From Clusia tigrina (lineage: Eukaryota; Arthropoda; Insecta; Diptera; Clusiidae): a stretch of DNA of 64,000 nucleotides. The position numbers and the translations under genes are program-made. Of this stretch, positions 46,038-59,760 are shown piece by piece. The DNA lies in the NCBI GenBank assembly GCA_920105625.2, contig OV050030.1, positions 241,707,889 through 241,771,888 of the forward strand, in the 5' to 3' direction. Every line of letters starts with the position of its first letter. The stretch's first letter is position 1. The notes below the pieces were generated by a model that did not search any database, was not told the DNA's origin, and worked only from the letters and a program-made list of their open reading frames with translations.

Positions 46038-49000
46038 AAAGCTACGCTACACTTGAGTCCCAAATCAAACACTGATAAAACTTCAAATGGCCCTAACTTC
46101 TATACGGTACGTCCTACACCTATCAAAGTTTGCAACATACAAATGCTTGTAACTTTTTACTGGAACATCATAAAACCTTGAAATTTTGTAACAATAAAGT
46201 ACTCGAGCCTCTTGTCAATTTAAGCTATCGCTCAAAGCTATGCTACCCTTGAGTCCCAAATCAAACACTGATAAAACTTCAAATGGCCCTAACTTCTATA
46301 CGGTACGTCCTACACCTATCAAAGTTTGCAACATACAAATGCTTGTAACTTTTTACAGGAGCGTCATAAAACCTTGAAATTTTGTAACAATAAAGTATTC
46401 GAGCCTCTTGTCAATTTAAGCTATCGCTCAAAGCTATGCTACCCTTGAGTCCCAAATGAAACACTGATAAAACTTCAGATGTCCCTAACTTCTATACGGT
46501 AAGTCCTACACCTATCAAAGTTTGCAAGATACAAATGCTTGTATATTTTTACTGGAGCGTCATAAAACCTTGCAGTTTTGTAACAATAAAGTACTCGAGC
46601 CTCTTATAAATTTAAGCTATCGCTCAAAGCTATACTACCCTTGAGTCCCAAATCAAACACTGATAAAACTTCAAATGGCCCTAACTTCTATACGGTATGT
46701 CCTACACCTATCAAAGTTTGCAACATACAAATGCTTGTAACTTTTTACAGGAGCGTCATAAAACCTTGAAATTTTGTAACAATAAAGTACTCGAGCCTCT
46801 TGTCAGTTTAAGCTATCGCTCAAAGCTATGCTACCCTTGAGTCTTAATTCAAACACTGATAAAACTTCAAATGGCCCTAACTTCTACACTGTACGTTCTA
46901 CACCTGCCAAAGTTTGCAACATACAAATGCTTGTAACTTTTTACTGGAGCTTCATAAAACCTTGAAAGTTTGTAACAATAAAGTACTCGAGCCGCTTGTC
47001 AATTTCAGCTATCGCTGAAAGCTATGCTACCCTTGAATCCCAAATCAAACACAGATAAAACTTCAAATGGCCCTAATTTCTATACGGTACGTCCTACACC
47101 TATCAAAGTTTGCAACATACAAATGCTTGTATCATTTTACTGGAGCGTCATAAAATTTTGAAATTTTGTAACAATAAAGTACTCGAGCCTCTTGTCAATT
47201 TAAGCTATCGCTCAAAGCTATGCTACCCTTGAGTCCCAAATCAAACACTGAGAAAACTTCAAATGGGACTAACTTCTATACGGTACGTCCTACACCTATC
47301 AAAGTTTGCAACATACAAATGCTTGTATCATTTTACTGGAGCGTCATAAAATTTTGAAATTTTGTAACAATAAAGTACTCGAGCCTCTTGTCAATTTAAG
47401 CTATCGCTCAAAGCTATGCTACCCTTGAGTCCCAAATCAAACACTGAGAAAACTTCAAATGGGACTAACTTCTATACGGTACGTCCTACACCTATCAAAG
47501 TTTGCAACATACAAATGCTTGTAACTTTTTACAGGAGCGTCATAAAACCTTGAAATTTTGCAACAATAAAGTATTCGAGCCTCTTGTCAATTTAAGCTAT
47601 CGCTCAAAGCTATGCTACCCTTGAGTCCCAAATCAAACACTGATAAAACTTCAAATATCCCTAACTTCTATACGGTAAGTCCAACACCTATCAAAGTTTG
47701 CAAAATACAAATGCTTGTATATTTTTACTGGAGCGTCATAAAACCTTGCAGTTTTGTAACAATAAAGTACTCGAGTACTCTTATCAATTTAAGCTATCGC
47801 TCAAAGCTATGCTACGCTTGAGTCCCAAATCAAACACTGATAAAACTTCAAATGGCCCTAACTTCTATACGGTACGTCCTACACCTATCAAAGTTTGCAA
47901 CAAACAAATGCTTGTAACTTTTTACTGGAGCGTCATAAAACCTTGAAATTTTGTAACAATAAAGTACTCGAGCCTCTTGTCAATTTAAGCTATCGCTCAA
48001 AGCTATGCTACCCTTGAGTCCCAAATCAAACACTGATAAAGCTTCAAATGGCCCTAACTTCTAAACGGTACGTCCTACACCTATCAAAGTTTGCAACATA
48101 CAAATGCTTGTAACTTTTTACTGGAGCGTCATAAAACCTTGAAAGTTTGTAACAATAAAGTACTCGAGCCGCTTGTCAATTTAAGCTATCGCTGAAAGCT
48201 ATGCTACCCTTGAATCCCAAATCAAACACAGATAAAACTTCAAATGGCCCTAATTTCTATACGGTACGTCCTACACCTATCAAAGTTTGCAACATACAAA
48301 TGCTTGTATCATTTTACTGGAGCGTCATAAAATTTTGAAATTTTGTAACAATAAAGTACTCGAGCCTCTTGTAAATTTAAGCTATCGCTCAAAGCTATGC
48401 TACCCTTGAGTCCCAAATCAAACACTGATAAAGCTTCAAATGGCCCTAACTTCTAAACGGTACGTCCTACACCTATCAAAGTTTGCAACATACAAATGCT
48501 TGTAACTTTTTACAGGAGCGTCATAAAACCTTGAAATTTTGTAACAATAAAGTACTCGAGCCTCTTGTCAGTTTAAGCTATCGCTCAAAGCTATGCTACC
48601 CTTGAGTCTTAAATCAAACACTGATAAAACTTCAAATGGCCCTAACTTCTACACTGTACGTCCTACACCTGCCAAAGTTTGCAACATACAAATGCTTGTA
48701 ACTTTTTACTGGAGCGTCATAAAACCTTGAAATTTTGTAACAATAAAGAACTCGAGCCTCTTGTCAATTTAAGATATCACTCATAGCTATGCTACCCTTG
48801 AGTCCCAAATCAACCACTGATAAAACTTCAAATAGCCCTAACTTCTATACGGTACATCCTACACCTATCAAAGTTTGCAACATACAAATGCTTGTAACTT
48901 TTTACTGGAGCATCATAAAACCTTGAAATTTTGTAACAATAAAGTACTCGAGCCTCTTGTCAATTTAAGTTATCGCTCAAAGCTATGATACCCTTGGGTC

Positions 49001-49566
49001 CCAAATCAAACACTGATAAATCTTCAAATGGTACTAACTTCTATACGGTGCATCCTATACCTATGAAAGTTTGCAACATGCAATTGCTTGTAACTTTTTA
49101 CTGGAGCGTCATAAAACCTTGAAATTTTGTAACAATAAAGTACTCGAGCCTCTTGTCAATTTAGGCTATCGCTCAAAGCTATGCTACCCTTGAGTCCCAA
49201 ATCAAACACTGATAAAACTTCAAATGGCCCTAACTTCTATACGGTACGTCCTACACCTATCAAACTTTGCATCATACAAATGCTTGTAACTTTTTACTGG
49301 AGCGTCATAAAACCTTGAAAGTTTGTAACAATAAAGTACTCGAGCCGCTTGTCAATTTAAGCTATCGCTGAAAGCTATGCTACCCTCGAGTCCCAAATCA
49401 AACACAGATAAAACTTCAAATGGCCCTAATTTCTATACGGTGCATCCTATACCTATGAAAGTTTGCAACATGCAATTGCTTGTAACTTTTTACTGGAGCG
49501 TCATAAAACCTTGAAATTTTGTAACAATAAAGTACTCGAGCCTCTTGTCAATTTAAGCTATCGCTC
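46038..49566 (+). repeat. Mixed 18 monomers separating HOR blocks
   Basis: Starts: 46,038 (GCTACGCTACAC, GGAACATC), 46,234, 46,430 (CAAATGAAAC, CAGATGTCCC), 46,626 (GTATGTCC), 46,822 (E/I chimera with TCTTAATTC), 47,018 c, 47,214 and 47,410 (CACTGAGAAAAC), 47,606 B with TTTGCAAAATAC, 47,803, 47,999 D/I chimera, 48,195 c, 48,391 D, 48,587 E, 48,783 F, 48,979 H, 49,175 I, 49,371 a. The last six are monomers 9-14 of the 14-mer. The total length of 3,529 bp equals the 18-mer unit only because it also has 18 monomers including one class B; the contents differ. Confidence 0.85.
47079..47512 (+). repeat. Single-monomer tandem duplication
   Basis: The sequence from TTCTATACGG through TGTATCATTTTACTGG, AAAATTTTGAAATTTTG, CACTGAGAAAAC and ATGGGACTAAC is repeated with a 196-bp shift and no difference that I can see between 47,121-47,316 and 47,317-47,512. 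This looks like a recent one-monomer gain. Confidence 0.85.
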
Positions 49567-52500
49567 AAAGCTATGCTACCCTTGAGTCCCAAATCAAACA
49601 CTGATAAAACTTCAAATGGCCCTAACTTCTATACGGTAAGTCCAACACCTATCAAAGTTTGCAACATACAAATGCTTGTATATTTTTACTGGAGCGTCAT
49701 AAAACCTAGCAGTTTTGTAACAATAAAGAACTCGAGTACTCTTATCAATTTAAGCTATCGCTCAAAGCTATGCTACGCTTGAGTCCCAAATCAAACACTG
49801 ATAAAACTTCAAATGGCCCTAACTTCTATACGGTACGTCCTACACCTATCAAAGTTTGCAACATACAAATGCTTGTAACTTTTTACTGGAGCGTCATAAA
49901 ACCTTGAAATTTTGTAACAATAAAGTACTCGAGCCTCTTGTCAATTTAAGCTATCGCTCAAAGCTATGCTACCCTTGAGTCCCAAATCAAACACTGATAA
50001 AGCTTCAAATGGCCCTAACTTCTAAACGGTACGTCCTACACCTATCAAAGTTTGCAACATACAAATGCTTGTAACTTTTTACAGGAGCGTCATAAAACCT
50101 TGAAATTTTGTAACAATAAAGTACTCGAGCCTCTTGTCAGTTTAAGCTATCGCTCAAAGCTATGCTACCCTTGAGTCTTAAATCAAACACTGATAAAACT
50201 TCAAATGGCCCTAACTTCTACACTGTACGTCCTACACCTGCCAAAGTTTGCAACATACAAATGCTTGTAACTTTTTACTGGAGCGTCATAAAACCTTGAA
50301 ATTTTGTAACAATAAAGAACTCGAGCCTCTTGTCAATTTAAGATATCGCTCATAGCTATGCTACCCTTGAGTCCCAAATCAACCACTGATAAAACTTCAA
50401 ATAGCCCTAACTTCTATACGGTACATCCTACACCTATCAAAGTTTGCAACATACAAATGCTTGTAACTTTTTACTGGAGCATCATAAAACCTTGAAATTT
50501 TGTAACAATAAAGTACTCGAGCCTCTTGTCAATTTAAGTTATCGCTCAAAGCTATGATACCCTTGGGTCCCAAATCAAACACTGATAAATCTTCAAATGG
50601 TACTAACTTCTATACGGTGCATCCTATACCTATGAAAGTTTGCAACATGCAATTGCTTGTAACTTTTTACTGGAGCGTCATAAAACCTTGAAATTTTGTA
50701 ACAATAAAGTACTCGAGCCTCTTGTCAATTTAGGCTATCGCTCAAAGCTATGCTACCCTTGAGTCCCAAATCAAACACTGATAAAACTTCAAATGGCCCT
50801 AACTTCTATACGGTACGTCCTACACCTATCAAACTTTGCATCATACAAATGCTTGTAACTTTTTACTGGAGCGTCATAAAACCTTGAAAGTTTGTAACAA
50901 TAAAGTACTCGAGCCGCTTGTCAATTTAAGCAATCGCTGAAAGCTATGCTACCCTCGAGTCCCAAATCAAACACAGATAAAACTTCAAATGGCCCTAATT
51001 TCTATACGGTGCATCCTATACCTATGAAAGTTTGCAACATGCAATTGCTTGTAACTTTTTACTGGAGCGTCATAAAACCTTGAAATTTTGTAACAATAAA
51101 GTACTCGAGCCTCTTGTCAATTTAAGCTATCGCTCAAAGCTATGCTACCCTTGAGTCCCAAATCAAACACTGATAAAACTTCAAATGGCCCTAACTTCTA
51201 TACGGTACGTCCTACACCTATCAAACTTTGCATCATACAAATGCTTGTAACTTTTTACTGGAGCATCATAAAACCTTGAAAGTTTGTAACAATAAAGTAC
51301 TCGAGCCGCTTGTCAATTTAAGCTATCGCTGAAAGCTATGCTACCCTTGAATCCCAAATCAAACACAGATAAAACTTCAAATGGCCCTAATTTCTATACG
51401 GTACGTCCTACACCTATCAAAGTTTGCAACATACAAATGCTTGTATCATTTTACTGGAGCGTCATAAAATTTTGAAATTTTGTAACAATAAAGTACTCGA
51501 GCCTCTTGTCAGTTTAAGCTATCGCTCAAAGCTATGCTACCCTTGAGTCTTAAATCAAACACTGATAAAACTTCAAATGGCCCTAACTTCTACACTGTAC
51601 GTCCTACACCTGCCAAAGTTTGCAACATACAAATGCTTGTAACTTTTTACTGGAGCGTCATAAAACCTTGAAATTTTGTAACAATAAAGAACTCGAGCCT
51701 CTTGTCAATTTAAGATATCGCTCATAGCTATGCTACCCTTGAGTCCCAAATCAACCACTGATAAAACTTCAAATAGCCCTAACTTCTATACGGTACATCC
51801 TACACCTATCAAAGTTTGCAACATACAAATGCTTGTAACTTTTTACTGGAGCATCATAAAACCTTGAAATTTTGTAACAATAAAGTACTCGAGCCTCTTG
51901 TCAATTTAAGCTATCGCTCAAAGCTACGCTACCCTTGAGTCCCAAATCAAACACTGATAAAACTTCAAATGGCCCTAACTTCTATACGGTACGTCCTACA
52001 CCTATCAAAGTTTGCAACATACAAATGCTTGTAACTTTTTACTGGAGCGTCATAAAACCTTGAAATTTCGGTACAATAAAGTAGTCGAGCCTCTTGTCAA
52101 TTTAAGCTATCGCTCAAAGCTATGCTACGCTTGAGTCCCAAATCAAACACTGATAAAACTTCAAATGGCCCTACCTTATATACGGTACGTCCTACACCTA
52201 TCAAAGTTTGCAATATACAAATGCTTGTAACTTTTTACTGGAGCGTCATAAAACCTTGAAATTTTGTAACAATAAAGTACTCGAGCCTCTTGCCAATTTA
52301 AGCTATCGCTCAAAGCTATGCTACCCTTGAGTCCCAAATCAAACACTGATAAATCTTCAAATGGCCCTAACTGATATACGGTACGTCCTACACCTATCAA
52401 TGTTTGCAGCATACAAATGCTTGCAACTTTTTACTGGAGGTTCATAAAACCTTGAAATTTTGTAACAATAAAGTACTCGAGCCTCTTGTCAATTTAAGCT

Positions 52501-53095
52501 ATCGCTGAAAGCTATGCTACCCTTGAGTCCCAAATCAAACACAGATAAAACTTCAAATGGCCCTAATTTCTATACGGTGCATCCTATACCTATGAAAGTT
52601 TGCAACATGCAATTGCTTGTAACTTTTTACTGGAGCGTCATAAAACCTTGAAATTTTGTAACAATAAAGTACTCGAGCCTCTTGTCAATTTAAGCTATCG
52701 CTCAAAGCTATGCTACCCTTGAGTCCCAAATCAAACACTGATAAAACTTCAAATGGCCCTAACTTCTATACGGTACGTCCTACACCTATCAAACTTTGCA
52801 TCATACAAATGCTTGTAACTTTTTACTGGAGCATCATAAAACCTTGAAAGTTTGTAACAATAAAGTACTCGAGCCGCTTGTCAATTTAAGCTATCGCTGA
52901 AAGCTATGCTACCCTTGAATCCCAAATCAAACACAGATAAAACTTCAAATGGCCCTAATTTCTATACGGTACGTCCTACACCTATCAAAGTTTGCAACAT
53001 ACAAATGCTTGTATCATTTTACTGGAGCGTCATAAAATTTTGAAATTTTGTAACAATAAAGTACTCGAGCCTCTTGTCAGTTTAAGCTATCGCTC
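49567..53095 (+). repeat. 18-monomer HOR, unit 1 (3,529 bp)
   Basis: Seven monomers of the shortened 14-mer (49,567-50,939) are followed by a full 8-mer a-h (50,940-52,507) and then a-b-c (52,508-53,095). Repeated at 53,096 with a 3,529-bp shift. The unit is 18 x 196 + 1, with one B-type monomer. The a monomer at 52,508 is preceded by CGCTGAAAG, a mark that separates it from the a at 44,470. Confidence 0.93.
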
Positions 53096-56000
53096 AAAGC
53101 TATGCTACCCTTGAGTCCCAAATCAAACACTGATAAAACTTCAAATGGCCCTAACTTCTATACGGTAAGTCCAACACCTATCAAAGTTTGCAACATACAA
53201 ATGCTTGTATATTTTTACTGGAGCGTCATAAAACCTAGCAGTTTTGTAACAATAAAGAACTCGAGTACTCTTATCAATTTAAGCTATCGCTCAAAGCTAT
53301 GCTACGCTTGAGTCCCAAATCAAACACTGATAAAACTTCAAATGGCCCTAACTTCTATACGGTACGTCCTACACCTATCAAAGTTTGCAACATACAAATG
53401 CTTGTAACTTTTTACTGGAGCGTCATAAAACCTTGAAATTTTGTAACAATAAAGTACTCGAGCCTCTTGTCAATTTAAGCTATCGCTCAAAGCTATGCTA
53501 CCCTTGAGTCCCAAATCAAACACTGATAAAGCTTCAAATGGCCCTAACTTCTAAACGGTACGTCCTACACCTATCAAAGTTTGCAACATACAAATGCTTG
53601 TAACTTTTTACAGGAGCGTCATAAAACCTTGAAATTTTGTAACAATAAAGTACTCGAGCCTCTTGTCAGTTTAAGCTATCGCTCAAAGCTATGCTACCCT
53701 TGAGTCTTAAATCAAACACTGATAAAACTTCAAATGGCCCTAACTTCTACACTGTACGTCCTACACCTGCCAAAGTTTGCAACATACAAATGCTTGTAAC
53801 TTTTTACTGGAGCGTCATAAAACCTTGAAATTTTGTAACAATAAAGAACTCGAGCCTCTTGTCAATTTAAGATATCGCTCATAGCTATGCTACCCTTGAG
53901 TCCCAAATCAACCACTGATAAAACTTCAAATAGCCCTAACTTCTATACGGTACATCCTACACCTATCAAAGTTTGCAACATACAAATGCTTGTAACTTTT
54001 TACTGGAGCATCATAAAACCTTGAAATTTTGTAACAATAAAGTACTCGAGCCTCTTGTCAATTTAAGTTATCGCTCAAAGCTATGATACCCTTGGGTCCC
54101 AAATCAAACACTGATAAATCTTCAAATGGTACTAACTTCTATACGGTGCATCCTATACCTATGAAAGTTTGCAACATGCAATTGCTTGTAACTTTTTACT
54201 GGAGCGTCATAAAACCTTGAAATTTTGTAACAATAAAGTACTCGAGCCTCTTGTCAATTTAGGCTATCGCTCAAAGCTATGCTACCCTTGAGTCCCAAAT
54301 CAAACACTGATAAAACTTCAAATGGCCCTAACTTCTATACGGTACGTCCTACACCTATCAAACTTTGCATCATACAAATGCTTGTAACTTTTTACTGGAG
54401 CGTCATAAAACCTTGAAAGTTTGTAACAATAAAGTACTCGAGCCGCTTGTCTATTTAAGCAATCGCTGAAAGCTATGCTACCCTCGAGTCCCAAATCAAA
54501 CACAGATAAAACTTCAAATGGCCCTAATTTCTATACGGTGCATCCTATACCTATGAAAGTTTGCAACATGCAATTGCTTGTAACTTTTTACTGGAGCGTC
54601 ATAAAACCTTGAAATTTTGTAACAATAAAGTACTCGAGCCTCTTGTCAATTTAAGCTATCGCTCAAAGCTATGCTACCCTTGAGTCCCAAATCAAACACT
54701 GATAAAACTTCAAATGGCCCTAACTTCTATACGGTACGTCCTACACCTATCAAACTTTGCATCATACAAATGCTTGTAACTTTTTACTGGAGCATCATAA
54801 AACCTTGAAAGTTTGTAACAATAAAGTACTCGAGCCGCTTGTCAATTTAAGCTATCGCTGAAAGCTATGCTACCCTTGAATCCCAAATCAAACACAGATA
54901 AAACTTCAAATGGCCCTAATTTCTATACGGTACGTCCTACACCTATCAAAGTTTGCAACATACAAATGCTTGTATCATTTTACTGGAGCGTCATAAAATT
55001 TTGAAATTTTGTAACAATAAAGTACTCGAGCCTCTTGTCAGTTTAAGCTATCGCTCAAAGCTATGCTACCCTTGAGTCTTAAATCAAACACTGATAAAAC
55101 TTCAAATGGCCCTAACTTCTACACTGTACGTCCTACACCTGCCAAAGTTTGCAACATACAAATGCTTGTAACTTTTTACTGGAGCGTCATAAAACCTTGA
55201 AATTTTGTAACAATAAAGAACTCGAGCCTCTTGTCAATTTAAGATATCGCTCATAGCTATGCTACCCTTGAGTCCCAAATCAACCACTGATAAAACTTCA
55301 AATAGCCCTAACTTCTATACGGTACATCCTACACCTATCAAAGTTTGCAACATACAAATGCTTGTAACTTTTTACTGGAGCATCATAAAACCTTGAAATT
55401 TTGTAACAATAAAGTACTCGAGCCTCTTGTCAATTTAAGCTATCGCTCAAAGCTACGCTACCCTTGAGTCCCAAATCAAACACTGATAAAACTTCAAATG
55501 GCCCTAACTTCTATACGGTACGTCCTACACCTATCAAAGTTTGCAACATACAAATGCTTGTAACTTTTTACTGGAGCGTCATAAAACCTTGAAATTTCGG
55601 TACAATAAAGTAGTCGAGCCTCTTGTCAATTTAAGCTATCGCTCAAAGCTATGCTACGCTTGAGTCCCAAATCAAACACTGATAAAACTTCAAATGGCCC
55701 TACCTTATATACGGTACGTCCTACACCTATCAAAGTTTGCAATATACAAATGCTTGTAACTTTTTACTGGAGCGTCATAAAACCTTGAAATTTTGTAACA
55801 ATAAAGTACTCGAGCCTCTTGCCAATTTAAGCTATCGCTCAAAGCTATGCTACCCTTGAGTCCCAAATCAAACACTGATAAATCTTCAAATGGCCCTAAC
55901 TGATATACGGTACGTCCTACACCTATCAATGTTTGCAGCATACAAATGCTTGCAACTTTTTACTGGAGGTTCATAAAACCTTGAAATTTTGTAACAATAA

Positions 56001-59000
56001 AGTACTCGAGCCTCTTGTCAATTTAAGCTATCGCTGAAAGCTATGCTACCCTTGAGTCCCAAATCAAACACAGATAAAACTTCAAATGGCCCTAATTTCT
56101 ATACGGTGCATCCTATACCTATGAAAGTTTGCAACATGCAATTGCTTGTAACTTTTTACTGGAGCGTCATAAAACCTTGAAATTTTGTAACAATAAAGTA
56201 CTCGAGCCTCTTGTCAATTTAAGCTATCGCTCAAAGCTATGCTACCCTTGAGTCCCAAATCAAACACTGATAAAACTTCAAATGGCCCTAACTTCTATAC
56301 GGTACGTCCTACACCTATCAAACTTTGCATCATACAAATGCTTGTAACTTTTTACTGGAGCATCATAAAACCTTGAAAGTTTGTAACAATAAAGTACTCG
56401 AGCCGCTTGTCAATTTAAGCTATCGCTGAAAGCTATGCTACCCTTGAATCCCAAATCAAACACAGATAAAACTTCAAATGGCCCTAATTTCTATACGGTA
56501 CGTCCTACACCTATCAAAGTTTGCAACATACAAATGCTTGTATCATTTTACTGGAGCGTCATAAAATTTTGAAATTTTGTAACAATAAAGTACTCGAGCC
56601 TCTTGTCAGTTTAAGCTATCGCTCAAAGCTATGCTACCCTTGAGACTTAAATCAAACACTGATAAAACTTCAAATGGCCCTAACTTCTACACTGTACGTC
56701 CTACACCTGCCAAAGTTTTCAACATACAAATGCTTGTAAATTTTTACTGGAGCGTCATAAAACCTTGAAATTTTGTAACAATAAAGAACTCGAGCCTCTT
56801 GTCAATTTAAGATATCGCTCATAGCTATGCTACCCTTGAGTCCCAAATCAACCACTGATAAAACTTCAAATAGCCCTAACTTCTATACGGTACATCCTAC
56901 ACCTATCAAAGTTTGCAACATACAAATGCTTGTAACTTTTTACTGGAGCATCATAAAACCTTGAAATTTTGTAACAATAAAGTACTCGAGCCTCTTGTCA
57001 ATTTAAGCTATCGCTCAAAGCTACGCTACCCTTGAGTCCCAAATCAAACACTGATAAAACTTCAAATGGCCCTAACTTCTATACGGTACGTCCTACACCT
57101 ATCAAAGTTTGCAACATACAAATGCTTGTAACTTTTTACTGGAGCGTCATAAAACCTTGAAATTTCGGTACAATAAAGTAGTCGAGCCTCTTGTCAATTT
57201 AAGCTATCGCTCAAAGCTATGCTACGCTTGAGTCCCAAATCAAACACTGATAAAACTTCAAATGGCCCTACCTTATATACGGTACGTCCTACACCTATCA
57301 AAGTTTGCAATATACAAATGCTTGTAACTTTTTACTGGAGCGTCATAAAACCTTGAAATTTTGTAACAATAAAGTACTCGAGCCTCTTGCCAATTTAAGC
57401 TATCGCTCAAAGCTATGCTACCCTTGAGTCCCAAATCAAACACTGATAAATCTTCAAATGGCCCTAACTGATATACGGTACGTCCTACACCTATCAAACT
57501 TTGCATCATACAAATGCTTGTAACTTTTTACTGGAGCATCATAAAACCTTGAAAGTTTGTAACAATAAAGTACTCGAGCCGCTTGTCAATTTAAGCTATC
57601 GCTGAAAGCTATGCTACCCTTGAATCCCAAATCAAACACTGATAAAACTTCAAATGGCCCTAACTTCTATACGGTACGTCCTACACCTATCAAACTTTGC
57701 ATCATACAAATGCTTGTAACTTTTTACTGGAGCATCATAAAACCTTGAAAGTTTGTAACAATAAAGTACTCGAGCCTCTTGTCAATTTAAGCTATCGCTC
57801 AAAGCTATGCTACCCTTGAGTCCCAAATCAAACACTGATAAAACTTCAAATGGCCCTAACTTCTATACGGTACGTCCTACACCTATCAAACTTTGCATCA
57901 TACAAATGCTTGTAACTTTTTACTGGAGCATCATAAAACCTTGAAAGTTTGTAACAATAAAGTACTCGAGCCGCTTGTCAATTTAAGCTATCGCTGAAAG
58001 CTATGCTACCCTTGAATCCCAAATCAAACACAGATAAAACTTCAAATGGCCCTAATTTCTATACGGTACGTCCTACACCTATCAAAGTTTGCAACATACA
58101 AATGCTTGTATCATTTTACTGGAGCGTCATAAAATTTTGAAATTTTGTAACAATAAAGTACTCGAGCCTCTTGTCAGTTTAAGCTATCGCTCAAAGCTAT
58201 GCTACCCTTGAGTCTTAAATCAAACACTGATAAAACTTCAAATGGCCCTAACTTCTACACTGTACGTCCTACACCTGCCAAAGTTTGCAACATACAAATG
58301 CTTGTAACTTTTTACTGGAGCGTCATAAAACCTTGAAATTTTGTAACAATAAAGAACTCGAGCCTCTTGTCAATTTAAGATATCGCTCATAGCTATGCTA
58401 CCCTTGAGTCCCAAATCAACCACTGATAAAACTTCAAATAGCCCTAACTTCTATACGGTACATCCTACACCTATCAAAGTTTGCAACATACAAATGCTTG
58501 TAACTTTTTACTGGAGCATCATAAAACCTTGAAATTTTGTAACAATAAAGTACTCGAGCCTCTTGTCAATTTAAGCTATCGCTCAAAGCTACGCTACCCT
58601 TGAGTCCCAAATCAAACACTGATAAAACTTCAAATGGCCCTAACTTCTATACGGTACGTCCTACACCTATCAAAGTTTGCAACATACAAATGCTTGTAAC
58701 TTTTTACTGGAGCGTCATAAAACCTTGAAATTTCGGTACAATAAAGTAGTCGAGCCTCTTGTCAATTTAAGCTATCGCTCAAAGCTATGCTACGCTTGAG
58801 TCCCAAATCAAACACTGATAAAACTTCAAATGGCCCTACCTTATATACGGTACGTCCTACACCTATCAAAGTTTGCAATATACAAATGCTTGTAACTTTT
58901 TACTGGAGCGTCATAAAACCTTGAAATTTTGTAACAATAAAGTACTCGAGCCTCTTGCCAATTTAAGCTATCGCTCAAAGCTATGCTACCCTTGAGTCCC

Positions 59001-59760
59001 AAATCAAACACTGATAAATCTTCAAATGGCCCTAACTGATATACGGTACGTCCTACACCTATCAATGTTTGCAGCATACAAATGCTTGCAACTTTTTACT
59101 GGAGGTTCATAAAACCTTGAAATTTTGTAACAATAAAGTACTCGAGCCTCTTGTCAATTTAAGCTATCGCTGAAAGCTATGCTACCCTTGAGTCCCAAAT
59201 CAAACACAGATAAAACTTCAAATGGCCCTAATTTCTATACGGTGCATCCTATACCTATGAAAGTTTGCAACATGCAATTGCTTGTAACTTTTTACTGGAG
59301 CGTCATAAAACCTTGAAATTTTGTAACAATAAAGTACTCGAGCCTCTTGTCAATTTAAGCTATCGCTCAAAGCTATGCTACCCTTGAGTCCCAAATCAAA
59401 CACTGATAAAACTTCAAATGGCCCTAACTTCTATACGGTACGTCCTACACCTATCAAACTTTGCATCATACAAATGCTTGTAACTTTTTACTGGAGCATC
59501 ATAAAACCTTGAAAGTTTGTAACAATAAAGTACTCGAGCCGCTTGTCAATTTAAGCTATCGCTGAAAGCTATGCTACCCTTGAATCCCAAATCAAACACA
59601 GATAAAACTTCAAATGGCCCTAATTTCTATACGGTACGTCCTACACCTATCAAAGTTTGCAACATACAAATGCTTGTATCATTTTACTGGAGCGTCATAA
59701 AATTTTGAAATTTTGTAACAATAAAGTACTCGAGCCTCTTGTCAGTTTAAGCTATCGCTC
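53096..59760 (+). repeat. 34-monomer HOR unit 1 (6,665 bp)
   Basis: Composed of the 18-mer (53,096-56,624) plus two further 8-monomer rounds, 56,625-58,192 and 58,193-59,760, each 1,568 bp: 3,529 + 1,568 + 1,568 = 6,665. The following copy begins at 59,761. The first 8-monomer round is irregular: d (GAGACTTAAAT, GTTTTCAAC, TGTAAATTTTT), e, f, g, an h/b hybrid, then two more CTTTGCATCATAC monomers and c. The second is the regular d-e-f-g-h-a-b-c. Confidence 0.93.
57409..57996 (+). repeat. h/b hybrid monomer and run of three b-type monomers
   Basis: At 57,409 the monomer starts as h (AAATCTTC, CTAACTGATATACGG) and continues as b from about 57,497 (CTTTGCATCATAC, GCATCATAAAACC, GAAAGTTTG). The next two (57,605 with GAATCCC and 57,801) are also b in their middle, giving three CTTTGCATCATAC monomers in a row. 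The regular order has h-a-b-c here. All joins keep the 196-bp register. Confidence 0.88.

Larger units (their letters stand above)
41529..57529 (+). repeat. 8,038-bp shift linking the two HOR regions
   Basis: The B-variant monomer at 41,529 and the blocks after it recur at 49,567 (41 x 196 + 2). The shortened 14-mer plus first 8-mer (41,529-44,469) matches 49,567-52,507, including the matching g-h pairs at about 44,074 and 52,112. After that the left copy continues with a second full 8-mer, whereas the right copy stops after a-b-c. The end coordinate given here is only the approximate extent of the second interval. Confidence 0.7.

Noticed and set aside
46038..49566. A further copy of the 3,529-bp 18-mer
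   Set aside because: The length matches exactly, but the monomer classes and their order differ; the equality comes from 17 monomers of 196 bp plus one of 197 bp.
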